Assembly: GCF_003716875.1 (NCBI RefSeq)
Contig: NZ_CP033078.1
Location: 2,480,001-2,544,000, forward strand
Direction: 5' to 3'
DNA: 64,000 bases
Source of the DNA: Vibrio zhugei
GTDB lineage: Bacteria; Pseudomonadota; Gammaproteobacteria; Enterobacterales; Vibrionaceae
Below the pieces are notes generated by a model that searched no databases, was not told the origin of the DNA, and was given only the letters and a program-made list of their open reading frames with translations. This document shows positions 19,797 through 29,763 of this stretch, piece after piece. Positions within the stretch are counted from its first letter, which is position 1. Each line of letters starts with the position of its first letter. The position numbers and the translations under genes were made by a program.

Positions 19797-20118
19797 GGGT
19801 CACCTCTGTTGCTTGCTTGATATGTTGACTCATCATCTGCTCAATATTGCTCAATTGAAACAGCATGCCTAATTGTTCAGGCACAAAAGAGAGCATTATA
19901 TGACAGTTTTGACGTTTTGCATTCTCAATTAAGTGAATGAGCATCGCCATACCTGCAGAATCAACCCGCTCAACCGACGCTAAGGAAACCGTCACTTGCT
20001 TCACGTCTGGCTGCCATAACTTCAGCGAACGCCAAAGAGAAGGGACAGTCTCGCGATCTAAAGCCCCAGACAACTCGGCTTGTTCAGGGCTAACAAGATG
20101 CCATTGTGAATCGATCAT
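19789..20118 (-). CDS. mlaB: MlaB, STAS-domain component of the Mla transporter
   Basis: Cytosolic STAS protein that binds MlaF and stabilises the MlaFEDB ABC complex, which moves phospholipids between the outer and inner membranes. The 109-residue STAS fold is recognisable from the [23 protein letters not shown] block (about 46-68), with the conserved DSAG turn. ATG overlaps the mlaC stop (ATGA), typical of tight coupling. Sequence conservation of MlaB is low in general; the operon position makes the call secure. Confidence 0.92.
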   Translation of the reverse strand: MIDSQWHLVSPEQAELSGALDRETVPSLWRSLKLWQPDVKQVTVSLASVERVDSAGMAMLIHLIENAKRQNCHIMLSFVPEQLGMLFQLSNIEQMMSQHIKQATEVTRG

Positions 20119-20753
20119 TTTGAGTCACTCTCAAAATGCACTTTATTATCGGCGAGACGTTGTAGATCCTTCGATACCGCAAGAATACCTTCGTTGCGGA
20201 TTTTACTGCTCCACTCCGAACGCTTGCTCGATAACATACTCACGCCTTCAGCTACCATATCGTATACTTTCCACTCGCCTGACTTCTCTTTGCGTAATTT
20301 GAAGTCGAGTTTAATGTTTGGGCGAGAATGATCAACAATATCGACACGGACACTGGTAATGCGACGATCATCGGCGATGTCATTCTCAGGACCAAATCGA
20401 ATACTTTGATCGGTATATTGCGTCAGAACCTGTGCATAGTTGGTCACTAAATAGGCACGAAATGCCTTGATGAACGCTTCAACATCACTGTGTTTCGCGC
20501 CACGTAAATTCGGACCCAATAACTTTAATGCCGCATATTTAGCATTCACATAGGGCATGAGTTCTTGCTCTACGATGGTTTTTAAATACTCGGGATCCTG
20601 ATGAATCTTAGGCTGTTCATTTTTCAAGCGGTTAAACGCCTGCTGAGCCACCTGCTTCATCATAGTATAAGGTTGAGTTTGTGCGACTTCTTGAGAATGT
20701 ACTGCCCAAGATAAAACCAAACTCAATACGAGAATAAAATATCGCTTCAACAT
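20115..20753 (-). CDS. mlaC: MlaC, periplasmic phospholipid-binding protein
   Basis: Soluble periplasmic shuttle that carries phospholipid between the MlaA-OmpC complex and MlaFEDB. It has 212 residues, with a signal peptide at about 1-20 (hydrophobic core YFILVLSLVLSWAV) ending near HSQ. The mature part is the MlaC/Tgt2 fold, with VEAFIKAFRAYLVTNYAQVL (about 88-107) and DFKLRKEKSGEWKVYDMVAEGVS near 155-177 as family blocks. It lies 3 bp from mlaD and overlaps mlaB. Confidence 0.95.
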   Translation of the reverse strand: MLKRYFILVLSLVLSWAVHSQEVAQTQPYTMMKQVAQQAFNRLKNEQPKIHQDPEYLKTIVEQELMPYVNAKYAALKLLGPNLRGAKHSDVEAFIKAFRAYLVTNYAQVLTQYTDQSIRFGPENDIADDRRITSVRVDIVDHSRPNIKLDFKLRKEKSGEWKVYDMVAEGVSMLSSKRSEWSSKIRNEGILAVSKDLQRLADNKVHFESDSK

Positions 20754-20756
20754 TGG

Positions 20757-21254
20757 TTATTTTTCCCCGTTACTGTTTTTATCTTTGTCGCCAGAACCAT
20801 ATAGGAACTGACCAATTAAATCTTCAAGTACAAGAGCAGACTTCGTATCTTCGATACGGCCCCCGTCTTTTAGCATGGTGCCTTCACCATCATAAACAAA
20901 GCCGGGAACTAAGCCAATGTACTGCTCACCAATCAGCCCAGAGGTTAAGATTTGCGCACTTGAGTTGTCTGGAAACTGATTATATTGACTATCAATTTCC
21001 ATCGTTACTTTAGGTAACATCGTTTTTTGATCTAATGCGATGCTATCCACACGGCCAACCACAACGCCCCCGACCTTGACGGGTGAACGCACTTTCAAGG
21101 ATCCAACGTTATCAAATTCTGCCGTCAGGGTATAAGTATCCGTTGAACCGATACCTTTAACGTCAGCGACTTGAAAAATCATGACTAGGATTGCGCAAAT
21201 TCCCGCGAGAACAAAACCACCAACCCATAATTCTAACTTTCGTGTTTGTTGCAT
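20757..21254 (-). CDS. mlaD: MlaD, MCE-domain protein of the Mla transporter
   Basis: Single-pass inner-membrane protein whose MCE domain forms a hexameric ring on the periplasmic side of MlaFEDB, giving a channel for phospholipid. The transmembrane helix is at about residues 8-28, then the MCE domain (about 38-115) with VGSLKVRSPVKVGGVVVGRV. The tail is rich in charged residues. At 165 residues it is somewhat shorter at the C terminus than E. coli MlaD (183). Two bases separate it from mlaE. Confidence 0.95.
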   Translation of the reverse strand: MQQTRKLELWVGGFVLAGICAILVMIFQVADVKGIGSTDTYTLTAEFDNVGSLKVRSPVKVGGVVVGRVDSIALDQKTMLPKVTMEIDSQYNQFPDNSSAQILTSGLIGEQYIGLVPGFVYDGEGTMLKDGGRIEDTKSALVLEDLIGQFLYGSGDKDKNSNGEK

Positions 21255-21256
21255 AC

Positions 21257-22051
21257 TTAATTCCCAAACATCAATGCAGTCAGTACAAAATCTAACCCTA
21301 GAACCGCCAGAGAAGAATGCACTACCGTTTTTGTGGTTGCTCGGCTAATCCCTTCAGAAGTAGGAATAGCGTCATAACCATTAAATAAAGCAATAAAAGT
21401 GACAGTAATGGCAAATATCACGCACTTGATTGCACTATAGCCAATATCTTTACCGAACTCGACAGAAGCTTGCATCGCGGACCAATAACTCCCCGCATCG
21501 ATGCCTTTCCAGTCAACGCCGACAACTTGACCGCCCCAAATACCGACCGTCATAAAAATCATCGATAGCAAGGGCAATGAAATTAATCCGGCATAAAAGC
21601 GTGGTGCAATGACGCGCTTAAGCGGGTCAACCGCCATCATTTCTAAACTGGATAACTGCTCCGTGGCTTTCATCAAACCGATTTCTGCGGTTAACGCCGA
21701 CCCTGCTCGGCCAGCAAATAGCAGAGCCGTGACCACGGGACCTAATTCTCGCAACAGAGACAGAGCCACCATTTGTCCTAAACTGCCCTCGGCGCCGTAA
21801 TCGACTAAGATCACATAGCCTTGTAAGCTCAAGACCATGCCAATAAACAAGCCGGAGACAACGATAATAGCGAGTGATTGCACCCCGACACTATGGAGCT
21901 GTTTAATCAATAATGGGAAGTTTTTAATCGGCCTTGGCCTACCGCCTAGAGCCCCCACTAACATCAACGTTGCTCGTCCCAATGTCACACAGAATGACAG
22001 CGTGCGACGACCTAAATTACTGACCCACTGTTCTAGGTTAGCCAACATCAA
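21257..22051 (-). CDS. mlaE: MlaE, permease of the Mla transporter
   Basis: Inner-membrane permease of the MlaFEDB phospholipid ABC transporter, 264 residues with about five hydrophobic helices. Family blocks visible are [26 protein letters not shown] split around residues 95-120, with the conserved ELGP and GRxGSA. C-terminal [16 protein letters not shown] also fits. The start overlaps the mlaF stop by 14 bp. The order F-E-D-C-B is complete. Confidence 0.96.
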   Translation of the reverse strand: MMLANLEQWVSNLGRRTLSFCVTLGRATLMLVGALGGRPRPIKNFPLLIKQLHSVGVQSLAIIVVSGLFIGMVLSLQGYVILVDYGAEGSLGQMVALSLLRELGPVVTALLFAGRAGSALTAEIGLMKATEQLSSLEMMAVDPLKRVIAPRFYAGLISLPLLSMIFMTVGIWGGQVVGVDWKGIDAGSYWSAMQASVEFGKDIGYSAIKCVIFAITVTFIALFNGYDAIPTSEGISRATTKTVVHSSLAVLGLDFVLTALMFGN

Positions 22052-22841
22052 ACAAGTCCTTTTCTATCGGTTGCGAAGGATAACGAAATGGAACCGGCCC
22101 ATCAGCATTGCCCTTCAAGAACTGTTGCACTTTGGGGTTACGCTCTAACGACAACCGTTTCGGCGTGCCTTCAGCGATGACTTTGCCATCGGCTAAGATA
22201 TAGACCCAATCAGCAATACTCATGACTTCCGGCACGTCATGGGAAACCACGACGGAGGTGACGCCAAGAGCTTCGTTCAGATTATGAATCAACTCGACCA
22301 GCACCCCCATCGTAATGGGATCCTGACCAACAAAAGGTTCATCATACAAAATAAGTTCAGGATCCAATGCGATCGAGCGGGCGAGTGCTGCACGCCGAGC
22401 CATCCCGCCAGAAAGTTCGCTTGGCATCAACTGGGACGCGCCTCTTAACCCCACCGCTTCAAGCTTCAACATCACCAAGGTACGAATCAGGTCTTCATCC
22501 AGTTCCGTGTGCTCACGTAACGGAAAGGCGACATTGTCGAACACATTTAAATCGGTAAATAGTGCGCCAGATTGAAACAGCATGCTCATTTTTTTGCGTG
22601 CTTGGTACAATTGTTTGCGAGATAACGCAGGGATATTATCCCCGTCAAACCATATTTCGCCCTCTTCAGGGTGTATTTGACCACCAATAAGCCGCAACAG
22701 CGTTGTTTTACCAATGCCCGATGGCCCCATAATAGCGGTGACTTTTCCTTTTGGAACTCGTAAACTGACATTGTCAAAGATCTTGCGACCCGAGCGAGAA
22801 AAAGTCAGGTTATTAATGATTACTAAGTCATTGTTAGACAT
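22038..22841 (-). CDS. mlaF: MlaF, ATPase of the Mla transporter
   Basis: ABC ATPase that powers retrograde phospholipid transport. Walker [10 protein letters not shown] lies near residues 40-48, the ABC signature LSGGMARR near 144-151 and Walker B LILYDEPF near 164-171. I start at ATG 22841 (MSNNDLVII, 267 residues), which matches the length and N terminus of other MlaF proteins. The frame is open upstream to an ATG at 22871, but those ten extra residues do not look like family sequence. It is the first gene of mlaFEDCB-ibaG-murA. Confidence 0.96.
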   Translation of the reverse strand: MSNNDLVIINNLTFSRSGRKIFDNVSLRVPKGKVTAIMGPSGIGKTTLLRLIGGQIHPEEGEIWFDGDNIPALSRKQLYQARKKMSMLFQSGALFTDLNVFDNVAFPLREHTELDEDLIRTLVMLKLEAVGLRGASQLMPSELSGGMARRAALARSIALDPELILYDEPFVGQDPITMGVLVELIHNLNEALGVTSVVVSHDVPEVMSIADWVYILADGKVIAEGTPKRLSLERNPKVQQFLKGNADGPVPFRYPSQPIEKDLFDVG

Positions 22842-23178
22842 ACTATTGATTCGCCCTTTGGCTCCCTTCATCGAGAAGAAAGCGCAATCATAAGCAGATT
22901 AAGAAAAAATATAAAGCACCGTTCAATTAGAACAGAGGGAAATTGTCTTTTTGTCAAAGCACATCAAAGTTTCTGACACAATTTATTACGCACGCCCCTC
23001 TTAAATAAACCGGGCTCTCATGTTAAAATTTTTGGCTACCTAGCATAAAGTGAACCACAACAGTGTAATCTCACATAAAATAGAACAATATTTCTGATAA
23101 TCGGCTTCCCTTTTATTGACCAACAGGTCAAAATTACCCGTTTTTATACCACGATTGTCACTTAAAGCAGGATTGTTC
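22842..23178. other. Divergent intergenic region between mlaF and yrbG
   Basis: The 337 bp must hold promoters for two long divergent operons. On the minus strand a TTGACA lies at 22957-22952, but I see no good -10 at 17 bp from it. The remainder is AT-rich with no clear operator or RNA structure. No gene is supported. Confidence 0.4.
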
Positions 23179-24144
23179 ATGTTAGAAGCAGTTGGATTAC
23201 TTATTCTAGGCCTTATTCTCCTAGTATGGAGTGCAGATAAGCTCGTTTTTGGTGCGGCTGCCGTTGCGAAAAACTTCGGAGTATCTCCAATGATCATTGG
23301 CATGACAATACTCGCGATGGGCTCTTCAGCACCAGAAATGATGGTGTCTGCTACCGCTGCGATGGCCAATAAAACCGACACTGCAGTTGGTAATGTGCTG
23401 GGTTCTAATATCGCTAATATTGCCCTCATTCTTGGTATAACAGCCATGATTAAGCCATTGAGTATCGGCACAACTGTTCTGCGCCGAGAAATGCCACTCA
23501 TGATCGCCATAACCATCCTAGCAGGTATTCTCTTGAAAGACGATTATCTCGGCTATGGTGAAGGGGTGCTTTTATTAGGGCTATTTATCGTTTTTATTCT
23601 CGGCATGCAACAAATCAGTCGTCGAGAAAAACAACAAGGTAAGGCGGTCATTGATACGCATGAGGAAGACATCCCTCAAGATGTGCCTAACGTCAAAGCC
23701 GCACTGTGGGTCATTCTCGGATTGGTATTACTGCCTATTGCCGCCAACCTACTCGTTGACAATGCGGTGATTATCGCCAAAGCATTTGGTATGAGTGATC
23801 TCGTCATCGGCTTAACCATCATCTCCATTGGCACAAGCTTGCCAGAACTTGCCGCCTCTCTTGCTGGGGTATTAAAGGGGGAAGATGACATGGCCGTGGG
23901 CAATATTATTGGCTCAAATATTTTTAATATCTTAGCCGTGATGGGGCTACCGGGTATCATCCAACCTTCTTATCTCAGTGAATATGCAATGGGTCGCGAC
24001 TTTTGGGTCATGTTAGGCATTTCACTGTTGTTGGTGGTGATGGCTTTAGGCAAATCACGTCGCATAAATCGCCTTGAAGGTGGCATACTATTTATCATTT
24101 TCATTGCGTATCAAGTGTATTTATTCATGAATATGAGTGCGTAA
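23179..24144 (+). CDS. yrbG: Calcium/sodium antiporter YrbG family
   Basis: Inner-membrane K+-independent Na+/Ca2+ exchanger-like protein of the CaCA superfamily, 321 residues with about 10 helices. Both alpha repeats are present: GSSAPEMMVSATAAM (about 52-66) and GTSLPELAASLAGV (about 219-232), each with the acidic residue that binds cation, and GNVLGSNIANI / GNIIGSNIFNI after them. ATG 23179 is chosen over the longer frame because AGGA is 6 bp upstream and the protein then starts at the first helix. It heads the kdsD-kdsC-lpt operon, as in E. coli. Confidence 0.93.
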   Translation: MLEAVGLLILGLILLVWSADKLVFGAAAVAKNFGVSPMIIGMTILAMGSSAPEMMVSATAAMANKTDTAVGNVLGSNIANIALILGITAMIKPLSIGTTVLRREMPLMIAITILAGILLKDDYLGYGEGVLLLGLFIVFILGMQQISRREKQQGKAVIDTHEEDIPQDVPNVKAALWVILGLVLLPIAANLLVDNAVIIAKAFGMSDLVIGLTIISIGTSLPELAASLAGVLKGEDDMAVGNIIGSNIFNILAVMGLPGIIQPSYLSEYAMGRDFWVMLGISLLLVVMALGKSRRINRLEGGILFIIFIAYQVYLFMNMSA

Positions 24145-24159
24145 AAGCTGGGGGACATC

Positions 24160-25134
24160 ATGGCATCTGAATTTAACTACCAAGCCGCGGCTCAAGAAGT
24201 GCTGGCGATAGAAGTTGAAGGGTTAGAGCAATTAAAGCCTTTCTTTAACGACGCTTTTGCCAAGGCGTGTGAGCTCATTTTAAATAACTGCTCAGGCAAA
24301 GTGGTGGTGATGGGGATTGGTAAGTCAGGGCATATTGGCCGAAAAATTGCCGCGACATTAGCCAGCACCGGAACGTCGGCATTTTTTGTTCACCCTGGTG
24401 AAGCCTCACATGGCGATTTAGGTATGGTAACCGCTCAGGATGTGGTGCTAGCCATTTCAAACTCGGGCGAGTCCGAGGAAATACTCAGCCTGTTTCCCGT
24501 ATTGAAGCGCTTAAACGTGAGTATTATTAGTCTTACCAGCCAACCGACGTCCACGATGGCACAATTGTCCGACATACATTTGCAGATCAGCGTGCCTCAA
24601 GAAGCTTGCCCACTGGGACTGGCTCCAACGACCAGTACCACCGTGACACTGGTAATGGGCGACGCGCTGGCTATCGCCCTATTACGCGCTCGTGGCTTCA
24701 CCTCAGAGGATTTTGCAATGTCCCACCCAGGTGGCGCACTGGGTCGCAAACTGCTACTTAAGCTCAGTGACATTATGCATACGGGCGATGAACTGCCTCA
24801 GGTGAGCCCTAACACGTTCATTCGTGACGCTCTGCTAGAGATCAGTCAAAAAGGGTTGGGAATGACAGCGATTACCGACCAACATAACACGCTGCTCGGT
24901 ATTTTTACTGATGGCGATTTACGTCGTATTTTAGATAAGCGCATTGATATTCATAATACCCCTATCGAACGCGTTATGACGACCTCCCCGACCACGGCCT
25001 CACCTCATTTACTCGCGGTAGAAGGGATTAATTTGATGCAAGACAAACGAATTAGCGGTTTAATGCTGACCGATGACGGAAAGCTGGTGGGCGCATTAAA
25101 TATGCATGATTTATTGAAAGCCGGAGTAATGTAA
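24160..25134 (+). CDS. kdsD: D-arabinose 5-phosphate isomerase
   Basis: Converts ribulose 5-phosphate to arabinose 5-phosphate, the first step to Kdo of lipopolysaccharide. It has 324 residues: an N-terminal SIS sugar-isomerase domain (about 35-180, with GIGKSGHIGRKIAATLASTG at 49-68 and HPGEASHGDLGM) and two C-terminal CBS domains (about 200-324). Shine-Dalgarno GGGG is upstream. The stop overlaps the kdsC start (TAATG). It belongs to the same operon as kdsC, which completes Kdo 8-P dephosphorylation. Confidence 0.96.
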   Translation: MASEFNYQAAAQEVLAIEVEGLEQLKPFFNDAFAKACELILNNCSGKVVVMGIGKSGHIGRKIAATLASTGTSAFFVHPGEASHGDLGMVTAQDVVLAISNSGESEEILSLFPVLKRLNVSIISLTSQPTSTMAQLSDIHLQISVPQEACPLGLAPTTSTTVTLVMGDALAIALLRARGFTSEDFAMSHPGGALGRKLLLKLSDIMHTGDELPQVSPNTFIRDALLEISQKGLGMTAITDQHNTLLGIFTDGDLRRILDKRIDIHNTPIERVMTTSPTTASPHLLAVEGINLMQDKRISGLMLTDDGKLVGALNMHDLLKAGVM

Positions 25135-25691
25135 TGTCACAACAAGTGGACACACTGTATGGCAAAGTAGACGAAGATATCCTCACGATTGCCAAATCCA
25201 TCAAACTGTTGATTTGCGATGTGGATGGTGTTTTTTCAGACGGCTTAGTGTATATGGGTAACAATGGCGAAGAGCTCAAAACCTTTCACACTCGTGATGG
25301 TTATGGGGTCAAAAGTCTCATGAATGCCGGAATCGAAATTGCGATTATTACCGGAAGAGAATCAAAGATTGTCACCAATAGAATGAACGCATTGGGCATA
25401 AAACTTGTCTATCAAGGACAAGATGATAAAGTCAAAGCGTACCGTGATATTTGCAAAAAACTGGCGATTGCCCCTCAAGAAACCGGGTATATTGGGGACG
25501 ATTTAATAGATTGGCCTGTAATGGAACAAGTCGCTTTGCGAGTGTGTGTCGCTGATGGACACCCCTTGCTAGCTCAGCGCGCAAACTATGTCACCCACAT
25601 TAAGGGGGGACACGGTGCCGTGCGCGAGGTCTGTGATTTGATTTTACACGCTAGGAATGAACTTGACGCATATAAAGGTCTAAGTATATGA
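25134..25691 (+). CDS. kdsC: Kdo 8-phosphate phosphatase
   Basis: HAD-superfamily phosphatase that releases Kdo from Kdo 8-phosphate. The 185-residue, cap-less C0 type protein forms tetramers in the family. The nucleophile motif is ICDVDGVFSDG with Asp29 and Asp31. Motif II is in IAIITGRES, and motif III in YIGDDLIDWPVM with GDDLID. Overlaps kdsD by one base and lptC by four bases, indicating tight translational coupling. Confidence 0.96.
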   Translation: MSQQVDTLYGKVDEDILTIAKSIKLLICDVDGVFSDGLVYMGNNGEELKTFHTRDGYGVKSLMNAGIEIAIITGRESKIVTNRMNALGIKLVYQGQDDKVKAYRDICKKLAIAPQETGYIGDDLIDWPVMEQVALRVCVADGHPLLAQRANYVTHIKGGHGAVREVCDLILHARNELDAYKGLSI

Positions 25692-26278
25692 GTGTATCCC
25701 GTGTCATATACGCGGTGTTAATATTGGTGTCACTGACCTCGCTTTATTATCTGCTTGAGAGCCAAGACAAAGTAGATATTCAGGTCAAGCCGAATACAGA
25801 ACTGCCTATGTTTAGCGGAAATAACCTGAACAATGTATCGTATAATGATCAAGGTATACGTAGTTACGTTATACAATCTAAACACCTTGATTATTATGCT
25901 AAAAGTGGCGATACCATTTTCCAAAGCCCGATTTTAAAAGTCTATCAGCAAGGGACGAAGCAAGAGTGGCAAGTGACCGCGCAACGCGCAGTCCTTTCAA
26001 AAAAGCAAGTATTAACACTCTATGATGACGTCGTCGCCAAAAATTTACTGCGACAATCTAGCTTTGAGAAAATGACGACGGCGAAGCTGAACATTAAACT
26101 CGATAGCCGAGATTTTTGGGCTGATAATCCAGTGGATCTGAAAGGTCCTCAATTTGAAACTCATGGACAAGCGATGAAAGGCAATTTTGCTGATAATACC
26201 GCGGTCCTATACAAGCATGTACAAGGTCGATATGAAAATCTCACACCTCACGCTGGTAGCAAGCCTTCTGGTCAGTAG
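25688..26278 (+). CDS. lptC: LptC, LPS transport bridge protein
   Basis: Bitopic inner-membrane protein, anchored by a helix at about residues 5-22, whose periplasmic beta-jellyroll receives LPS from LptB2FG and passes it to LptA. It has 196 residues. The C-terminal region carries GPQFETHGQAMKGNF-like sequence typical of the family. It overlaps kdsC (ATGA) and the next gene lptA by 47 bp. Its last codons thus lie over the lptA signal-peptide region. Confidence 0.93.
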   Translation: MSVSRVIYAVLILVSLTSLYYLLESQDKVDIQVKPNTELPMFSGNNLNNVSYNDQGIRSYVIQSKHLDYYAKSGDTIFQSPILKVYQQGTKQEWQVTAQRAVLSKKQVLTLYDDVVAKNLLRQSSFEKMTTAKLNIKLDSRDFWADNPVDLKGPQFETHGQAMKGNFADNTAVLYKHVQGRYENLTPHAGSKPSGQ

Positions 26279-26735
26279 CCAGTGTTTTGCTTTGTCTACT
26301 GACAGTAAACAACCGGTTTATATTGATTCAGACAGCCAACAACTCGATATGAAAAGCAATCGAGTGACCTTCATCGGTGATGTAAAGCTGAAACAAGGCA
26401 GCATCAATATTAATGCGGATAAACTGATTGTCGTTCGTAACGAAGAGACAGGAAAAATTGAAGACATTAGAGGTTATGGCAAACTCGCTACCTTTTCTCA
26501 GCTGACCGATGAAGGCAAAACCTTACACGGTGAAGCAGAAGAACTGTACTATAAAATGTCGCAAGATGAACTCGTTATGACCAATAACGCCATGCTATCG
26601 CAAGATGACAGTGAAATTCGTGGTAAGAAAATTCGCTATAAAATTTCGCAACAAAAACTGATTGCCGATAGTAACGGAAAAGGACGCGTGTCTACCGTTT
26701 TGCAACCACAAATGACCGAAAATAATCAGAAGTAA
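26232..26735 (+). CDS. lptA: LptA, periplasmic LPS transport protein
   Basis: Periplasmic beta-jellyroll protein that polymerises head to tail to form the LPS bridge between the membranes. The start at ATG 26232 gives 167 residues with a signal peptide MKISHLTLVASLLVSSQCFA cleaved near residue 20. An in-frame start at 26187 would put extra residues ahead of the signal peptide and is rejected. The OstA-like core includes IEDIRGYGKLATFSQL and DEIRGKK-like DSEIRGKKIRY. Its start lies inside the 3' end of lptC. Confidence 0.95.
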   Translation: MKISHLTLVASLLVSSQCFALSTDSKQPVYIDSDSQQLDMKSNRVTFIGDVKLKQGSININADKLIVVRNEETGKIEDIRGYGKLATFSQLTDEGKTLHGEAEELYYKMSQDELVMTNNAMLSQDDSEIRGKKIRYKISQQKLIADSNGKGRVSTVLQPQMTENNQK

Positions 26736-26741
26736 TTCATT

Positions 26742-27467
26742 ATGTCTGTATTGAAAGCGCAACATTTAGCCAAAAGTTATAAAAAACGCAAAGTCGTTTC
26801 AGATGTCAGTCTTGCGGTTGAATCAGGACAAATCGTCGGTTTGCTCGGCCCAAATGGCGCGGGTAAAACAACCTCGTTTTATATGATAGTAGGACTGGTC
26901 GCCCGCGATGAGGGAAAAATCTCCATAGACGACATGGATATAAGTGTGTTACCAATGCACAGTCGCTCTCGGTTGGGGATTGGATATCTACCGCAAGAAG
27001 CCTCCATTTTCCGTAAGCTCTCGGTCGAAGATAATATTCTCGCGGTACTGCAAACACGCAGTGAGCTGAGTCGAGAACAACGACAAGACAGACTGGAAGA
27101 TCTCCTCGACGAATTCAGTATTCAGCACATTCGTAAAAATACTGGGATGTCTTTATCGGGTGGCGAGCGTCGTCGGGTAGAAATTGCGCGAGCATTGGCG
27201 GCAAACCCACAATTTATCCTTTTGGATGAACCTTTTGCGGGCGTTGATCCAATCTCCGTTATCGATATCAAAAAAATTATTGAACATCTGCGTGATCGCG
27301 GTTTGGGCGTTCTTATCACTGACCACAATGTGAGAGAAACATTGGATGTTTGTGAAAAAGCTTATATTGTAAGTCAAGGACACCTAATTGCAGAAGGCAC
27401 TCCTAAAGAAGTGTTGAACAACGAACAGGTGAAACAGGTTTATCTAGGAGAACAATTCCGTCTATGA
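26742..27467 (+). CDS. lptB: LptB, ATPase of the LPS transporter
   Basis: Cytosolic ABC ATPase that dimerises and drives LptFG (the permeases at the start of this window). 241 residues: Walker [10 protein letters not shown] at 36-44, Q-loop at LPQEAS, signature LSGGERRR near 137-144, Walker [14 protein letters not shown] near 158-170 and the switch His in ITDHNVRET. It is 6 bp after lptA, in the same operon, and rpoN follows. Confidence 0.97.
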   Translation: MSVLKAQHLAKSYKKRKVVSDVSLAVESGQIVGLLGPNGAGKTTSFYMIVGLVARDEGKISIDDMDISVLPMHSRSRLGIGYLPQEASIFRKLSVEDNILAVLQTRSELSREQRQDRLEDLLDEFSIQHIRKNTGMSLSGGERRRVEIARALAANPQFILLDEPFAGVDPISVIDIKKIIEHLRDRGLGVLITDHNVRETLDVCEKAYIVSQGHLIAEGTPKEVLNNEQVKQVYLGEQFRL

Positions 27468-27514
27468 TAAATGGAAGGACTCCAGATTTTTAAGATAAGG
27501 TAGTTGGAAACTGA

Positions 27515-28987
27515 ATGAAGCCTTCATTACAGCTCAAGCTAGGTCAACAATTAGCAATGACACCGCAATTGCAGCAAGCTATCCGCTTACTGCAATTGTC
27601 TACGCTCGACTTACAACAAGAGATTCAGGAAGCCTTAGACTCTAATCCTTTGTTGGATGTGGATGAAAACGCCGAAGATGTTGCTAATACTGATGAACGC
27701 AAAGAGAACGACCGTAATGAGGAAAAAGAACCCAGTGCGGATGTGGCAGCGGAACCTGAGCCACAAGACAGTTCTGATGTATTCGAAAAATCAGAAATCA
27801 GCTCCGATCTCGAAATAGACACCACATGGGATGACATCTACAGTGCCAATACGGGAAATACCGGCGTGGCCATGGATGATGACATGCCCGTCTATCAAGG
27901 GGAGACCACTCAATCTCTCCAAGATTATTTGCTGTGGCAATTGGACTTAACCCCTTTTAGTGAATTAGATCAAACCATTGCGGTAGCCATCATTGATGCT
28001 ATCGATGATTATGGGTACTTAACCTCCTCGCTGGAAGAGATTCGTGATAACTTCGATCATGATGATGTCGATCTTGAAGAAATCGAAGCCGTTCGAAAGC
28101 GTATCCAGCAATTTGACCCTCTCGGGGTTGCTTCACTCAATTTACAAGACTGTTTACTCTTACAGCTGGCGACGTTTCCAGCCGAAACGCCTTGGCTAGA
28201 AGAAGCCAAACTCATCCTTTCTCAGTATATTGATCAGCTTGGTAATCGGGATTACAAACTTATCTTAAAAGAGTCTAAACTCAAAGAAGATGAGCTACGA
28301 CAAGCATTACACTTAATTCAGGATCTCGATCCTCGGCCAGGAAACAGGATCACGGAAACTCACGCGGAGTATGTGATACCAGATGTGTCCGTCTTTAAAG
28401 ATCACGGCAAATGGGTGGTTTCCATCAATCCAGACAGTGTTCCCAAGCTCAAAGTCAATCAACAATATGCGGGATTAGCTAAAGGTAATAATGCAGAAAG
28501 TAATTATATTCGGAGCAACTTACAAGAAGCCAAGTGGCTGATTAAAAGTTTGGAAAGTCGCAATGAAACGTTACTAAAAGTTGCGAAATGTATTGTTGAA
28601 CATCAGCGCGATTTCTTCGAATATGGTGAAGAAGCCATGAAACCCATGGTGCTGAATGATGTTGCACTTGCTGTGGACATGCATGAGTCGACCATATCAA
28701 GGGTGACGACTCAGAAGTTTATGCATACGCCAAGAGGCATATTCGAGTTGAAGTACTTTTTCTCCAGTCATGTGAGTACCGACAATGGCGGAGAATGTTC
28801 ATCGACCGCAATACGCGCACTGATTAAAAAACTGGTATCGGCAGAAACGCCTGCTAAGCCTCTCAGTGATAGCAAAATTGCGGCGTTACTAGCTGACCAA
28901 GGAATCAAAGTCGCAAGACGAACGATAGCTAAGTACCGAGAGTCATTGGGAATAGCCCCTTCAAGTCAGCGTAAACGCCTGCTATAA
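27515..28987 (+). CDS. rpoN: RNA polymerase sigma-54 factor
   Basis: Alternative sigma factor for -24/-12 promoters; needs AAA+ activators to open DNA. In vibrios it controls nitrogen use, flagella and biofilm genes (established in the genus). The 490 residues show the standard layout. A Gln/Leu-rich region I covers about 1-50 ([21 protein letters not shown]). A strongly acidic region II is at about 50-115. The core-binding domain follows, then a helix-turn-helix. The RpoN box [10 protein letters not shown] lies near 467-476. The position after lptB and before hpf-ptsN is conserved. Confidence 0.98.
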   Translation: MKPSLQLKLGQQLAMTPQLQQAIRLLQLSTLDLQQEIQEALDSNPLLDVDENAEDVANTDERKENDRNEEKEPSADVAAEPEPQDSSDVFEKSEISSDLEIDTTWDDIYSANTGNTGVAMDDDMPVYQGETTQSLQDYLLWQLDLTPFSELDQTIAVAIIDAIDDYGYLTSSLEEIRDNFDHDDVDLEEIEAVRKRIQQFDPLGVASLNLQDCLLLQLATFPAETPWLEEAKLILSQYIDQLGNRDYKLILKESKLKEDELRQALHLIQDLDPRPGNRITETHAEYVIPDVSVFKDHGKWVVSINPDSVPKLKVNQQYAGLAKGNNAESNYIRSNLQEAKWLIKSLESRNETLLKVAKCIVEHQRDFFEYGEEAMKPMVLNDVALAVDMHESTISRVTTQKFMHTPRGIFELKYFFSSHVSTDNGGECSSTAIRALIKKLVSAETPAKPLSDSKIAALLADQGIKVARRTIAKYRESLGIAPSSQRKRLL

Positions 28988-29011
28988 AGGCCAAACCGAG
29001 AAGGAAAGTCT

Positions 29012-29299
29012 ATGCAAATCAATATTAATGGCCACCACATTGATCTGACAGATTCAATGCAAGACTATGTTCACGCTAAATTTCAAAAGCTAGAGCGCTT
29101 TTTTGACCAAATAAATAACGTTCAAGTTATTTTACGTGTTGAAAAAGTCCGTCAAATCGCGGAAGCTACGCTCCATGTGAGTCAAGGTGAGATTCATGCG
29201 ACCGCAGAAAGTGATAACATGTATGCGGCCATCGATGAGTTGGTGAATAAACTCGTACGACAACTCAATAAGCATAAAGAAAAGCTAAGTAGCCATTAA
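29012..29299 (+). CDS. hpf: Ribosome hibernation promoting factor (short form)
   Basis: Binds the 30S decoding region and promotes 70S inactivation/100S dimer formation in stationary phase. At 95 residues it is the short gammaproteobacterial HPF without the C-terminal dimerisation domain. Visible features: MQININGHHIDLTDSMQDYV start, FDQINNVQVILRVEK strand and a basic C-terminal helix (VNKLVRQLNKHKEKL). Shine-Dalgarno AAGGAAAG precedes the ATG. Co-transcription with rpoN is likely. Confidence 0.94.
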   Translation: MQININGHHIDLTDSMQDYVHAKFQKLERFFDQINNVQVILRVEKVRQIAEATLHVSQGEIHATAESDNMYAAIDELVNKLVRQLNKHKEKLSSH

Positions 29300-29301
29300 T
29301 C

Positions 29302-29757
29302 ATGCAATTAAGCGAAGTATTGACCCTGGACTGCACGAAAAGTGCAGTCCAGTGTTCTAGTAAAAAACGAGCATTAGAAATCATTAGCGAAGTCGCGGCT
29401 CAACACACTGGCCAAAATGCGACCTCGCTGTTTGAATGCATGCTCAGCCGAGAAAAAGTGGGCAGTACTGGTATCGGTAACGGGATTGCGATTCCGCACG
29501 CCAGAATGGCGGACAATCACTCTGCGGTTGCGGTTCTGCTGCAATGCGAAGCACCGATCGATTTCGATGCCATCGATAATCGCCCAGTCGACCTGTTATT
29601 TGCTTTATTGGTACCTGAGGAACAATGTAAAGAACATCTGCAAACTCTGGCGAGTATGGCAGAGCGTTTGAAAGACAAAAAAGTCCTCAAACAACTGCGC
29701 AATGCTCATACTGATCAAGAGCTCTACAACATTATGGTCCATCAAGAACAGGAATAA
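29302..29757 (+). CDS. ptsN: Nitrogen PTS enzyme IIA (EIIA-Ntr)
   Basis: Last phosphoacceptor of the nitrogen phosphotransferase chain (PtsP, NPr, PtsN). It regulates potassium transport, sensor kinases and other targets by protein contacts rather than sugar uptake. 151 residues, with the phosphorylated histidine at His66 in GIAIPHARM. The start is only 3 bp after the hpf stop. Its partner npr lies two genes downstream. Confidence 0.96.
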   Translation: MQLSEVLTLDCTKSAVQCSSKKRALEIISEVAAQHTGQNATSLFECMLSREKVGSTGIGNGIAIPHARMADNHSAVAVLLQCEAPIDFDAIDNRPVDLLFALLVPEEQCKEHLQTLASMAERLKDKKVLKQLRNAHTDQELYNIMVHQEQE

Positions 29758-29763
29758 ATAACA

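Noticed and set aside
22842..22871. Upstream ATG of mlaF at 22871
   Set aside because: Ten extra residues unlike other MlaF proteins and no better ribosome site; kept the ATG at 22841.
23055..23080. Possible CRP site upstream of yrbG (AGTGT...TCACA)
   Set aside because: The spacing of the half-sites does not fit TGTGA-N6-TCACA and the left half is poor.
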